Source of the DNA: Orenia metallireducens
Lineage (GTDB): Bacteria > Bacillota > Halanaerobiia > Halobacteroidales > Halobacteroidaceae
DNA length: 64,000 nt
Reading direction: 5' to 3'
NCBI RefSeq assembly: GCF_003001995.1
Contig: NZ_PVNB01000008.1
Span: forward strand, 1-64,000
Positions 52,577 through 60,579 of the stretch are shown here, piece after piece. Each line of letters opens with the position of its first letter. The first letter of the stretch is position 1. The position numbers and the translations under genes are program-made. Below the pieces are notes generated by a model that saw nothing but the letters and a program-made list of their open reading frames with translations, was not told the DNA's origin and did no database searches.

Positions 52577-52602
52577 TTGTAGTGAAACTTAATGGGGAGA
52601 TT

Positions 52603-52668
52603 GGGATATTTTGAGTGGTTAGGAGTTAGGGATTTAGGTAGTTTATAACTACCTAACACCTAATAAAC
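52603..52668. repeat. Heptamer hairpin element, copy 12
   Basis: The left arm reads TTAGGAG, TTAGGGA, TTTAGGT and the right arm ACTACCT, AACACCT in 7-base steps. It begins with GGGATATT, a diverged terminal repeat. It fills the cobT-cbiM junction and uses the same TAGG-type units as the copy at 23.2 kb. Confidence 0.75.
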
Positions 52669-52686
52669 GAAGTAAGGAGGATATTA

Positions 52687-53442
52687 ATGTTTAAGTTAAA
52701 AGGAAAGAAAAGTTTTGTGTTATTATCAACACTATTTATGACGTTATTGCCAAAGCAGGCTGAAGCTATGCATATTGCTGAAGGTTTTCTACCTATCAAA
52801 TGGGCAGGAATTTGGTGGGCAGTTGCGCTACCTTTTTTGGCTTTAGGAATTAGGCAGATTAAAGAGTTAGTTAAGGAGCAAGGAGCAGGTGTTAAGGTAT
52901 TATTAGCAGTGACAGGTGCTTTTGTCTTTGTTTTGTCATCACTTAAGTTGCCTTCGTTAACAGGGAGCTGTTCCCATCCAACGGGAATTGGATTGGGTGC
53001 TATCTTATTTGGGCCTTGGCCCATGGTGGTCTTAGGTTCTATTGTACTTCTTTTTCAAGCAATATTATTGGCCCATGGTGGTCTAACTACCTTAGGAGCT
53101 AATCTATTTTCAATGGCTATAGTAGGAGCTTTTGTAGCTTATGGAGTATATAGGTTGCTTAAGAGTATGGGAGCACCTCAGTGGTTAAGCGTATCCTTAG
53201 CTGCAACCTTAGGAGATTTGATGACTTATGTAACAACGGCTACACAATTGGCCTGGGCTTTTCCAAGTGGAGAAGGTGGAATTCTACTTTCATTAACTAA
53301 ATTCTTAAGTGTCTTTGCAGTAACTCAGCTTCCTTTGGCTATTACTGAGGGGCTATTAACAGTACTGGTCTTTAATCTAGTCCACCAATATAATGAAAAT
53401 GAATTAAGAGAGCTTGCAGTTATATCAAAGGGGAGGGAATGA
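52687..53442 (+). CDS. cbiM: Cobalt ECF transporter S-component CbiM
   Basis: The substrate-binding membrane subunit of the CbiMNQO cobalt importer. The 251-residue protein starts with a signal peptide ([17 protein letters not shown]...QAEA) whose removal exposes MHIAEGFLP; the new N-terminal Met-His pair coordinates Co2+ in this family. The remaining about 220 residues form six to seven helices with [17 protein letters not shown] and [14 protein letters not shown]. It is followed without a gap by cbiN, cbiQ and, after a hairpin, cbiO. SD AAGGAGG. Confidence 0.95.
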   Translation: MFKLKGKKSFVLLSTLFMTLLPKQAEAMHIAEGFLPIKWAGIWWAVALPFLALGIRQIKELVKEQGAGVKVLLAVTGAFVFVLSSLKLPSLTGSCSHPTGIGLGAILFGPWPMVVLGSIVLLFQAILLAHGGLTTLGANLFSMAIVGAFVAYGVYRLLKSMGAPQWLSVSLAATLGDLMTYVTTATQLAWAFPSGEGGILLSLTKFLSVFAVTQLPLAITEGLLTVLVFNLVHQYNENELRELAVISKGRE

Positions 53443-53444
53443 AC

Positions 53445-53747
53445 ATGAACTTAGCCCAAAAAAATTTAATGATAATATTCTTGATCTTAGTCATCACTAT
53501 TATTCCATTATTAGTAGTGCCTAATGCTGAATTTGGTGGTGCTGATGGAGCAGCAGAAGGGATTATTGCAGCGATCAATCCAGATTATCAACCTTGGTTT
53601 AATAATATTTGGGAGCCTCCTAGTGGAGAGATTGAGAGCTTACTGTTTGCTTTACAAGCTGCCTTAGGTGCAGGGATATTAGGTTATTATATTGGCTCTA
53701 AAAAAACTGAAGCTAAGTATAAAGGTAGATTGGAAGAAGGATGTTAA
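53445..53747 (+). CDS. cbiN: Cobalt transport protein CbiN
   Basis: The small accessory membrane subunit of the cobalt importer, with two helices (about 5-24 and 68-88) and a conserved loop that contacts CbiM. The 100-residue protein carries FGGADGAAEG and a late LQAALGAGILGYYIG. An ATG at 53439 overlaps the cbiM stop but is too close to the SD (GGGAGG); the ATG at 53445 is 8 bases from it and is preferred. The gene ends inside the cbiQ start. Confidence 0.93.
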   Translation: MNLAQKNLMIIFLILVITIIPLLVVPNAEFGGADGAAEGIIAAINPDYQPWFNNIWEPPSGEIESLLFALQAALGAGILGYYIGSKKTEAKYKGRLEEGC

Positions 53748-54505
53748 ATATTGATCAATATGCTTATTCTAATCAACTTAGTAAGATTCACCCCATGGAG
53801 AAGATATTATTTGCAATAGGAATTATGATAGTCTGTTTAGTAGCTAATTCAGTCTATATTTCCCTAGTTGTTATTTTGTTGATGGCTGGGGTAATAACTC
53901 TAGGTGCTAGAATATCTGTGAAGCTATTTATTAAATTATTGGCTATTCCAGTCTCTTTTTTATTGTTTAGTATCTTGGCAATTATTATTTCCATTACTAC
54001 AGATGAAAGTACTCTATTATGGTATGTAGCTTTTGGAAAGGTCAAGGTAGGTATTCAAAGTAGAAACTTGTTAGTGGGGATCAACTTATTCTTAAGGTCG
54101 TTAGCCACAGTATCTTGCTTATATTTTTTAGCTTTGACTACTCCTGCAGTGGAGATTATCAATATATTTAAAAAACTGAAATTACCCCAAATCTTTATAG
54201 AATTGATGATGCTGATGTATAGGCTGTTATTTATACTACTAGAAACAGCTAATCAGATTAGACTCTCTCAATTGTCTCGTTTAGGTTATACATCTTTTAG
54301 AAATTCCCTGTTCTCTTTAAGTAAATTGATTGCCCGTTTATTTATTAAAGCTTATTACCGTGCTAGAGAACTAGTAATAGCTTTGGAAGCTAGGGGATAT
54401 GATGGAGAGATTAGAGTATTAGTACGAGAGCATCAACTTTCTAAGAGGAATTTGATAGCTATTCTCTTAATTGAATTTCTTTTGATAATTGTTACGATAT
54501 ATTAA
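53741..54505 (+). CDS. cbiQ: Cobalt ECF transporter T-component CbiQ
   Basis: The 254-residue transmembrane coupling subunit, with about five helices. Coupling helices carry the A-R-G motifs: SRLGYTSFRN and ALEARGYDGE, which contact CbiO. It overlaps the end of cbiN by 7 bases, so the two are translationally coupled. A heptamer hairpin separates it from cbiO. Confidence 0.93.
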   Translation: MLNIDQYAYSNQLSKIHPMEKILFAIGIMIVCLVANSVYISLVVILLMAGVITLGARISVKLFIKLLAIPVSFLLFSILAIIISITTDESTLLWYVAFGKVKVGIQSRNLLVGINLFLRSLATVSCLYFLALTTPAVEIINIFKKLKLPQIFIELMMLMYRLLFILLETANQIRLSQLSRLGYTSFRNSLFSLSKLIARLFIKAYYRARELVIALEARGYDGEIRVLVREHQLSKRNLIAILLIEFLLIIVTIY

Positions 54506-54508
54506 TAT

Positions 54509-54660
54509 AGTTAACGGTGCACAGTGGTTTACACGGAAGGTTCTACTAATGAACCTGTAGGGATTGTTGACAGTTAAAAACCTTATAATCTATTACTCTA
54601 TAAAGTTTTTTAGGGTTAATATCCTTGAACTTAACTGTACACTGTACACTGTCAACTAGA
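54509..54660. repeat. Hairpin element at the cbiQ-cbiO junction, copy 7
   Basis: The right arm (AACTGTA, CACTGTA, CACTGTC, AACTAG) and the left arm (AGTTAAC, GGTGCAC, AGTGGTT) are 7-base-unit sequences that pair imperfectly over about 25 bases. The middle contains GTTGACAGTTAAAAACC. It ends within 5 bases of the cbiO SD. Confidence 0.7.
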
Positions 54661-54677
54661 TACAGGAGGTGGTCTTA

Positions 54678-55511
54678 CTGTCTGAAATAATACTTGAAGC
54701 TAAAAATCTTAATTTTATTTATCCTGATGGAACTAAGGCTTTAAATGATTTATCTATTAAGATACCTAAAGGTAAGAAGCTAGCACTATTAGGACCCAAT
54801 GGAGCAGGAAAGTCTACTCTTTTTTTTCACTTTAACGGGATTTTGCAGCCTAAAGATGGTGAGCTTAGCTTTGCTGGAAAGAAAATTAGTTATAAGAGAA
54901 GGGAGTTGAAGAAGCTAAGAAAGAATGTGGGGATTGTCTTTCAAGATCCAGATAGACAATTATTTTCGGCAAGTGTCTTAGAAGAAATCTCCTTTGGACC
55001 CTTTAACTTGGGTTTGTCCGAAAGTGAGGTAAAAAATAGGGTAGATGAGGCCATGAGTACTCTTGGAATTAGTGATTTAAAGGACAGACCTACCCATTTA
55101 TTGAGCTATGGCCAGAAGAAAAGAGTATCGATTGCTAGTATTTTGGCAATGAAGCCCAAGGTGATTATCTTTGACGAACCGACAGTCTGGTTGGACCCTA
55201 GGCAGGCAGAAGAGATGATTGTATTTTTTAATCAACTACAGCAGAAGGGGATAACAGTTATTATCTCAACACATAATGTTGATTTAGCTTATTCTTGGGC
55301 TGATTATATCTATGTTATGAAGGCTGGGAAGTTGATTGGTGAGGGAATAGTAGAAGAGGTATTTCAAGACGAATTACTTATGTCAGAAGCTAGTCTAGTT
55401 CAACCTTGGCTAGTAGAAGTATATCAAGGCCTAAAGCAGAAGGGTTTGGTCAAAGATGGAAGTTATATTCCTAGAAATAAGAAAGAATTTTTAGAATTAA
55501 TAGATAGTTAG
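54678..55511 (+). CDS. cbiO: Cobalt ECF transporter ATPase CbiO
   Basis: The cytosolic ATPase of the cobalt importer, about 277 residues: Walker A GPNGAGKST, Q-loop FQDPDRQLF, signature LSYGQKKR (the Y variant is common in CbiO), Walker B VIIFDEPT and H-loop STHNVD. A GTG at 54669 overlaps the SD (AGGAGG), so it cannot serve with that SD. The frame codon 8 bases past the SD is CTG (54678), which gives the family-typical start MSEIILEAKNLNFIYPDG; a CTG start is proposed. It follows a hairpin element. Confidence 0.92.
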   Translation: MSEIILEAKNLNFIYPDGTKALNDLSIKIPKGKKLALLGPNGAGKSTLFFHFNGILQPKDGELSFAGKKISYKRRELKKLRKNVGIVFQDPDRQLFSASVLEEISFGPFNLGLSESEVKNRVDEAMSTLGISDLKDRPTHLLSYGQKKRVSIASILAMKPKVIIFDEPTVWLDPRQAEEMIVFFNQLQQKGITVIISTHNVDLAYSWADYIYVMKAGKLIGEGIVEEVFQDELLMSEASLVQPWLVEVYQGLKQKGLVKDGSYIPRNKKEFLELIDS

Positions 55512-55526
55512 AGGAGGAGATTAAAA

Positions 55527-55892
55527 ATGAAAACAGGTGTAATTATCTTAGGTCATGGAAGTAGAACAGTAGAGGCAAACCAGGTCTTTGATAGTATAGT
55601 AGAGATGGTTAAGGAAGAGATAGATTATGAGATAGTAGAGAAGGCATCAATGGAGTTGGCTAAACCAAGCTTGGCTCAAAGTATAGAGAAGGTCGTTAAA
55701 GCTGGGGTTAAGAAGGTAATAGTAGTTCCTTTATTCTTATTTCCTGGTATACATATTCAAGAGGATATTCCTAAACTAATTAAGCTAGAGCAGAAGAAGT
55801 ATCCAGAGGTTGAGTTTATCTTTGGTAGAAATATTGGTGCTGACCAGAAGATAGCGGAGCTAATGGTAGAACGGGTAAAGGAAGTAGGATGA
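55527..55892 (+). CDS. cbiX: Sirohydrochlorin cobaltochelatase CbiX, small form
   Basis: A 121-residue cytosolic chelatase that inserts Co2+ into sirohydrochlorin, the entry step of the anaerobic route. It has one half of the ferrochelatase fold, with metal-site histidines in LGHGSR near residue 10 and PLFLFPGIHIQEDIP near 74. Short CbiX proteins act as homodimers. SD AGGAGGAG, 15 bases after cbiO. Confidence 0.94.
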   Translation: MKTGVIILGHGSRTVEANQVFDSIVEMVKEEIDYEIVEKASMELAKPSLAQSIEKVVKAGVKKVIVVPLFLFPGIHIQEDIPKLIKLEQKKYPEVEFIFGRNIGADQKIAELMVERVKEVG

Positions 55893-55896
55893 GCTT

Positions 55897-56514
55897 ATGG
55901 ATTTTAATAAAGACCCTAAAGGGATTGAAGTCAGAAGTATGGAGATTATCACTGAAGAGGTGGGAGACTTAGGTCAAAGTCCTCAAGAGGATAAAGTAAT
56001 TAAACGAGTAATTCATGCTACAGCCGATTTGGAGTTTGCCAAGTTAGTAGTGATTTCTAAGGGAGCAATTGAAGCTGGTTTGGCAGCCCTTAAATCAGGT
56101 GCTAATATCGTGACAGATGTAAATATGCTCAAGTCAGGGATTACTAAAGGTAAGAGCAGGGAATTAAATATTAAGGTGGATTGTTTTATTAGCAATCAGG
56201 AGATTGCCACAGAAGCTAAGAAGCTGGGGATAACAAGGTCAATGATGTCTATGAGAAGAGCAGCTCAAGATAAAGATAATAAGGTTTTTGCCATTGGCAA
56301 TGCCCCTACAGCTCTCTTTGAATTGATTAAATTGGTTAAGGAAGGAAAGGCAGAACCAGAGTTAATTATTGGAACTCCCGTTGGCTTTGTAGGAGCTAAG
56401 GAGTCTAAAGAGGAGCTAGAAAAGTTGGATATCCCTTACATTACTGTTAGAGGAAGAAAAGGTGGAAGTCCAGTAGCAGCATCGATTGTTAATGCGTTGC
56501 TTTATATGTGTTAA
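55897..56514 (+). CDS. cbiC: Cobalt-precorrin-8 methylmutase CbiC
   Basis: A 205-residue enzyme that moves the C-11 methyl group to C-12, yielding cobyrinate. It contains DPKGIEVRSMEIITEE, the catalytic His in VIHATADLEF, GANIVTDVNML and GTPVGFVGAKESKE. It begins four bases after the cbiX stop. The following 213-base gap before cbiD is filled by a hairpin element, the only break in this part of the operon. Confidence 0.95.
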   Translation: MDFNKDPKGIEVRSMEIITEEVGDLGQSPQEDKVIKRVIHATADLEFAKLVVISKGAIEAGLAALKSGANIVTDVNMLKSGITKGKSRELNIKVDCFISNQEIATEAKKLGITRSMMSMRRAAQDKDNKVFAIGNAPTALFELIKLVKEGKAEPELIIGTPVGFVGAKESKEELEKLDIPYITVRGRKGGSPVAASIVNALLYMC

Positions 56515-56525
56515 TGGGGTTATAT

Positions 56526-56651
56526 GGGTATAGTGCGACACTTTGGTCGCTGGCTAATAGTTACTAGCCCATAGCTTCTAGCTATTAAATTTATAATTTC
56601 TTAGCTAACCGCTAGAAGCTAGTAGCCAGAAGCTAAACTGTCCCAATATCC
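56526..56651. repeat. Heptamer hairpin element, long form, copy 5
   Basis: Left edge GGGTATAGTGCGACACTTT; right edge AAACTGTCCCAATATCC, its imperfect reverse complement. The arms are exact 7-base units: CTAATAG, TTACTAG, CCCATAG, CTTCTAG, CTATTAA, then after a 16-base loop CTAACCG, CTAGAAG, CTAGTAG, CCAGAAG, CTAAACT. The first 35 bases are identical to the shorter copy at 63334, which looks like this element with about 58 inner bases removed. Confidence 0.9.
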
Positions 56652-56727
56652 TTCTATTATCTAAATCTCAGTATAAGTTTAAATATATACTCTAAGCACA
56701 AAGTTATGAGTATGGGATGGTGTTATT

Positions 56728-57816
56728 ATGGTATTTGATTCCTACGTAGTCAAAAATGGAAAAAAATTAAGAAGAGGATATACAACAGGGAGTACGGCTA
56801 CAGCAGCAGCTAAGGCAGCTACTTATGTTCTCTTTACTGGTAAGAGAATAGCTAGAGTAAAGATAGATACACCAGCAGGAATTGAATTAGATTTAGAGGT
56901 AGATATCTTGGAGATAAAAGAGGGGTATGTAGTTGCTTCAGTCTTAAAAGATGGTGGCGATGACCCCGATGCTACTGATGGGATTGAGATAATTGCTAAG
57001 GTGGAAGAGATTGAGTCGGGAATTGAATTACTGGGAGGAAAGGGCGTTGGTCAAGTTACCAAACCTGGTTTAGCAGTAGAAGTGGGAGAGCCTGCTATCA
57101 ATCCTGTACCTAGAAAGATGTTAAAAACTGAGATTAACAAAGTTTTACCTGCTGATAAAGGAGTAAGGGTTACTATTGAAGTGCCTGAAGGTGAAGAGAT
57201 AGCTAAAAAGACCTTCAATCCCAAGTTAGGAATTATAGGTGGAATCTCTATTTTGGGAACGACAGGGATTGTAGAACCCATGTCTGAGAAGGCTTATTGC
57301 GATTCTTTAGCTATCAATATCAGTCAGGCTGTAGCCTTAGGAGAAGAAGAACTGGTTTTAGTCTTTGGCAACTATGGAAAGAGAATGGCAATAGATTTAG
57401 GTTTTAGAGAAGAGCAGATTATTAGAATGAGTAACTTTGTAGGCTTTATGCTCAAAGAGTGTGTAGCTAGAGGGGTTAAGAAGATTATTCTGCTGGGGCA
57501 TATTGGCAAGCTAGTCAAGGTAGGGGCTGGAATCTTCAATACCCATAGCCATCTAGCTGATGCTAGATTAGAGACCATTGCTGCTTATACTGCTTCTATA
57601 GGAGGAAGAGAAGAGTTAATCAATCAAATCTTAACTGCCAATACTGCTGAAGAGACTATAGAGATAATCAAAGAAGCTGGATTTGAAGAGGTTTTTAATC
57701 TATTAGCAAAAAGAGTAAGTATTAGGGCAGAGGAGCATGTTGATGGAGAATTAGAGGTCAAGTCTCTTTTATTTTCGATGCAAGGAGAAATATTGGGGAG
57801 ATATGGAGGTTGGTGA
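56728..57816 (+). CDS. cbiD: Cobalt-precorrin-5B C1-methyltransferase CbiD
   Basis: A 362-residue enzyme that uses SAM to methylate C-1 during ring contraction. Marks of CbiD: LRRGYTTGSTATAAAKAA at the start, DGGDDPDATDG, VTKPGLAVEVGEPAINPVPR, GISILGTTGIVEPMS and the late GHIGKLVKVGAGIFNTHS. It starts from ATG at the end of a hairpin-containing gap with SD GGATGGTG. It overlaps the cbiE upstream region. Confidence 0.96.
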   Translation: MVFDSYVVKNGKKLRRGYTTGSTATAAAKAATYVLFTGKRIARVKIDTPAGIELDLEVDILEIKEGYVVASVLKDGGDDPDATDGIEIIAKVEEIESGIELLGGKGVGQVTKPGLAVEVGEPAINPVPRKMLKTEINKVLPADKGVRVTIEVPEGEEIAKKTFNPKLGIIGGISILGTTGIVEPMSEKAYCDSLAINISQAVALGEEELVLVFGNYGKRMAIDLGFREEQIIRMSNFVGFMLKECVARGVKKIILLGHIGKLVKVGAGIFNTHSHLADARLETIAAYTASIGGREELINQILTANTAEETIEIIKEAGFEEVFNLLAKRVSIRAEEHVDGELEVKSLLFSMQGEILGRYGGW

Positions 57817-57820
57817 TCTA

Positions 57821-58447
57821 GTGAACAAGATACATATCTTAGGGATAGGCCCTGGAAGTAGAGATTATCTATTACCAATTACAGAGAGGGTTGTCAGTGA
57901 GGCTAATGTTATTATTGGTGGAAGCAGGGCTTTGGAGTTATTTAAGAAGTATAAGCAGGAGAAGATACTAATTACTGTAGATTTAGCAAAAATTAAAGAT
58001 TATATTAAAGAAAATTACCAAACTAAGAAGATAGCAGTCTTAGTTTCAGGAGATCCGGGACTATATAGCATCTTGAATTATCTCAAAAGATTCTTCTCTA
58101 AGAGTGAGCTGGAGGTCATCCCAGGAATTAGTGCGATGCAGTTAGCCTTTGCTAAGGCAAAATTGATTTGGCAGGATGCTTATATTACTAGTTTGCATGG
58201 GAACAGGGATAAGAAAGCTTTATTAGAGCTGGTTTCTACTAAGGATAAAGTAGCCTTCTTTACCGATAATAAATTTCCTCCTAACGAGATTGCTGAGTTT
58301 TTAGTGGAGAATGGAGTAAAGAATAAGATTGGAATTGTAGTAGAGAATTTATCTTACGAATCAGAAAGGATAGTAGAGGCTTCTTTAGAGGAGTTAAGTA
58401 AGCAAAAATTTGCTAAATTAACAGTGATGGTGATTTATAATGGATAA
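57821..58447 (+). CDS. cbiE: Cobalt-precorrin-7 C5-methyltransferase CbiE
   Basis: A 208-residue tetrapyrrole methyltransferase acting at C-5. The SAM-binding start KIHILGIGPGSRDYLLP and the loop VSGDPGLYSIL are family hallmarks, with VIPGISAMQLAFAK following. A longer frame starts at ATG 57803 inside cbiD, but the GTG at 57821, ten bases past GGAGG, gives the usual N-terminus. It overlaps cbiT by 8 bases; in many bacteria the two are fused as CobL. Confidence 0.93.
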   Translation: MNKIHILGIGPGSRDYLLPITERVVSEANVIIGGSRALELFKKYKQEKILITVDLAKIKDYIKENYQTKKIAVLVSGDPGLYSILNYLKRFFSKSELEVIPGISAMQLAFAKAKLIWQDAYITSLHGNRDKKALLELVSTKDKVAFFTDNKFPPNEIAEFLVENGVKNKIGIVVENLSYESERIVEASLEELSKQKFAKLTVMVIYNG

Positions 58448-59027
58448 CTGGAATTATAGAACTGTAGGGATTCCTGATAGTGAGTTTATTCGTGGTGAAA
58501 TTCCTATGACCAAAGAAGAGGTCAGAACTATTAGCCTGTCTAAGCTCCGCTTAAAAGATGATAGTATTGTCTATGATATTGGTGCTGGAACAGGGTCATT
58601 GACAATAGAGAGTGCTTTATTAGCCTCCAAGGGAAGGGTCTACGCAATTGAACGAGAAACAGAGGGGGTTGACTTAATTAAGAGTAATGCTGCCAAGTTT
58701 CAAGTAAGTAATCTAGAAGTAATACAGGGTTCTGCTCCTAAAGCTTTGTTGGATTTACCTGAAGTTGATCGGGTCTTTATTGGAGGTAGTGGAGGAAAGT
58801 TGGAGGAGATTTTAGATGTGATAGATAAGAAGCTAAAAGCAAAAGGTAGAATAGTAATTAATGCAATCACCTTAAATACCTTGAATTCTTCTATTAAGAA
58901 GTTAGAGGAGTTAGCTTATGATTTTGAAATCTGTAATATTGCAGTAACTAGAACACGACAGGTAGGAGATTATCAGATGCTACAAGGCTTGAATCCAGTA
59001 TATATTATTAGTGGTGAGAAAGGATGA
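58440..59027 (+). CDS. cbiT: Cobalt-precorrin-6B C15-methyltransferase (decarboxylating) CbiT
   Basis: A 195-residue Rossmann-type methyltransferase that methylates C-15 and decarboxylates the C-12 acetate. Motif I is VYDIGAGTGSLTIESA, with EFIRGEIPMTKEEVR at the N-terminus and VFIGGSGGKLEEIL later, all typical of CbiT. It overlaps the end of cbiE and its stop lies 4 bases before cbiL, indicating tight coupling. Confidence 0.94.
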   Translation: MDNWNYRTVGIPDSEFIRGEIPMTKEEVRTISLSKLRLKDDSIVYDIGAGTGSLTIESALLASKGRVYAIERETEGVDLIKSNAAKFQVSNLEVIQGSAPKALLDLPEVDRVFIGGSGGKLEEILDVIDKKLKAKGRIVINAITLNTLNSSIKKLEELAYDFEICNIAVTRTRQVGDYQMLQGLNPVYIISGEKG

Positions 59028-59031
59028 TTTG

Positions 59032-59763
59032 ATGGCTGGAAGATTATATGGATTAGGGATTGGACCAGGAGACCCAGAGTTATTGACTTTAAAGGCAAAA
59101 CGAATCTTAGAAGAGGTTGATTTAATCTGTACTCCTCAATCTAGCAAAGATAAGAGAAGTGTGGCTCTAAATATAGTAGAAGAGGTAGTAGATTGTCAAG
59201 GGAGGGTGAAGTATCTACTCTTTCCCATGACCAATGATAGAGCAAAATTAAGGCTAGCTTGGGATAGGGCAGCAGAAGAGATTATAGAGTTATTAGAATC
59301 TGGTCAGGATGTAGCCTTTATTACTTTAGGTGATCCTTTATTATATAGCACTTATATCTATATCTTAGAGAGGGTTAGAGAAAAAGAGTTTGAAGTTGAA
59401 ACAGTACCTGGTATTACCTCAATAAATGCTTGTTCTGCTAGATTGAATCTGCCTTTAGCTGAAGGAAAAGAGAAGGTCATGATTATCCCTACTGCTTATG
59501 ACTGTGATGACTTAGCAGAGATATTAACTAGCTATGAGAATGTAGTGTTGATGAAGGTCTCTAAAAATTATGAGGAGATAGTCAGGATGTTGGAGAAGTT
59601 AGATTTAGTAGAGAATGGGGTCTTTATCAGTCGCTGTGGGCAAGATGGAGAGTTCATTACTAGAGATTTGAGGTCATTGATTGGTGAAAAGATAGATTAT
59701 TTATCGATGATTATAGTTAAGAGAAAATATAGTGTGAGTGTGAGTAAAAAATTATTTTTTTAA
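59032..59763 (+). CDS. cbiL: Cobalt-precorrin-2 C20-methyltransferase CbiL
   Basis: A 243-residue tetrapyrrole methyltransferase acting at C-20. The SAM loop GLGIGPGDPELLTLKA, the TLGDPLLYSTY loop and ETVPGITSINACSARL are diagnostic. ATG 59032 (SD AAGGA) is chosen over an upstream GTG. The family fold ends near YLSMIIVKRK; the last 11 residues (YSVSVSKKLFF) are encoded by the left arm and loop of a hairpin element, so this tail is probably not native to the enzyme. Confidence 0.94.
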   Translation: MAGRLYGLGIGPGDPELLTLKAKRILEEVDLICTPQSSKDKRSVALNIVEEVVDCQGRVKYLLFPMTNDRAKLRLAWDRAAEEIIELLESGQDVAFITLGDPLLYSTYIYILERVREKEFEVETVPGITSINACSARLNLPLAEGKEKVMIIPTAYDCDDLAEILTSYENVVLMKVSKNYEEIVRMLEKLDLVENGVFISRCGQDGEFITRDLRSLIGEKIDYLSMIIVKRKYSVSVSKKLFF

Positions 59764-59790
59764 TCTTCTGACCTTACTCACACGCACACT
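59731..59790. repeat. Hairpin element overlapping the 3' end of cbiL, copy 9
   Basis: AGTGTGAGTGTGAGTAA (59731-59747) and TTACTCACACGCACACT (59774-59790) pair with a single mismatch. The left arm is inside the cbiL reading frame and supplies its last codons; the stop is in the loop. Same GTGTGAG unit type as copies at 31.4 and 63.1 kb. Confidence 0.88.
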
Positions 59791-59826
59791 AATCACTCAT
59801 ACTTGAACAAAAGGAGGGAAGCTAAT

Positions 59827-60579
59827 ATGAAGGTTTATTTTATTGGAGCGGGAGCAGGAGACCCAGACTTATTGACTATTAAAGGTATGAAGGTTTTGGA
59901 AAAAGCAGAGGTAGTTATCTATGCTGGTTCTTTGGTCAATCCTGCCATCTTAGATTATGCTCCTCAAGCAGAGGTCTATAATAGTGCTACCATGAACTTA
60001 GAAGAAGTCTTAACTACTATAGAAAAAGCGGTTAAAGCTGAAAAGATAGTAGCTAGAGTCCATACAGGAGACCCTAGTCTTTATGGAGCTATACAGGAGC
60101 AGATAGATTATTTGAAAAAGCAAGGGATAGAGTATGAGATTATCCCAGGGGTTAGCTCCTTTTTAGCAGCAGCGGCAGCTATGGAGCGGGAGTTTACCTT
60201 ACCTAGTGTTGCTCAATCATTGATTATTACTAGGTTAGAAGGTAGAACCCCTGTTCCTGCCAGAGAGAGCTTAGAGAAGTTAGCCCAGCACCAAACCTCG
60301 ATGGCTATCTTCTTAAGTGTACATATGATCGGAGATGTGGTAGAAAGATTAAGTAAAGCATATCCAATTAGTACCCCCATTGCTGTGGTTCAAAAGGCTT
60401 CTTGGTCTGACCAAAGAATAGTCAAAGGGACTTTAGAGAATATAGCAGCTAAGGTTAAGGAAGCTGAGATTAAGAAGACTGCAATGATCTTAGTAGGCGA
60501 GTTTTTGGATAGTGATTATGATAAATCAAAGCTATATGATAAGAACTTTAGCCATGAATTTAGAAAGGCAGAAAATTAA
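59827..60579 (+). CDS. cbiF: Cobalt-precorrin-4 C11-methyltransferase CbiF
   Basis: A 250-residue tetrapyrrole methyltransferase acting at C-11. KVYFIGAGAGDPDLLTIKG at the start, ARVHTGDPSLYGAIQEQ in the middle and EFTLPSVAQSLIITRLEGRTPVP are specific to CbiF/CobM. An upstream TTG (59803) extends the frame, but SD AAAGGAGGG places the start at ATG 59827. It ends in a 1-base overlap with cbiG (ATG shares the A of TAA). Confidence 0.95.
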   Translation: MKVYFIGAGAGDPDLLTIKGMKVLEKAEVVIYAGSLVNPAILDYAPQAEVYNSATMNLEEVLTTIEKAVKAEKIVARVHTGDPSLYGAIQEQIDYLKKQGIEYEIIPGVSSFLAAAAAMEREFTLPSVAQSLIITRLEGRTPVPARESLEKLAQHQTSMAIFLSVHMIGDVVERLSKAYPISTPIAVVQKASWSDQRIVKGTLENIAAKVKEAEIKKTAMILVGEFLDSDYDKSKLYDKNFSHEFRKAEN

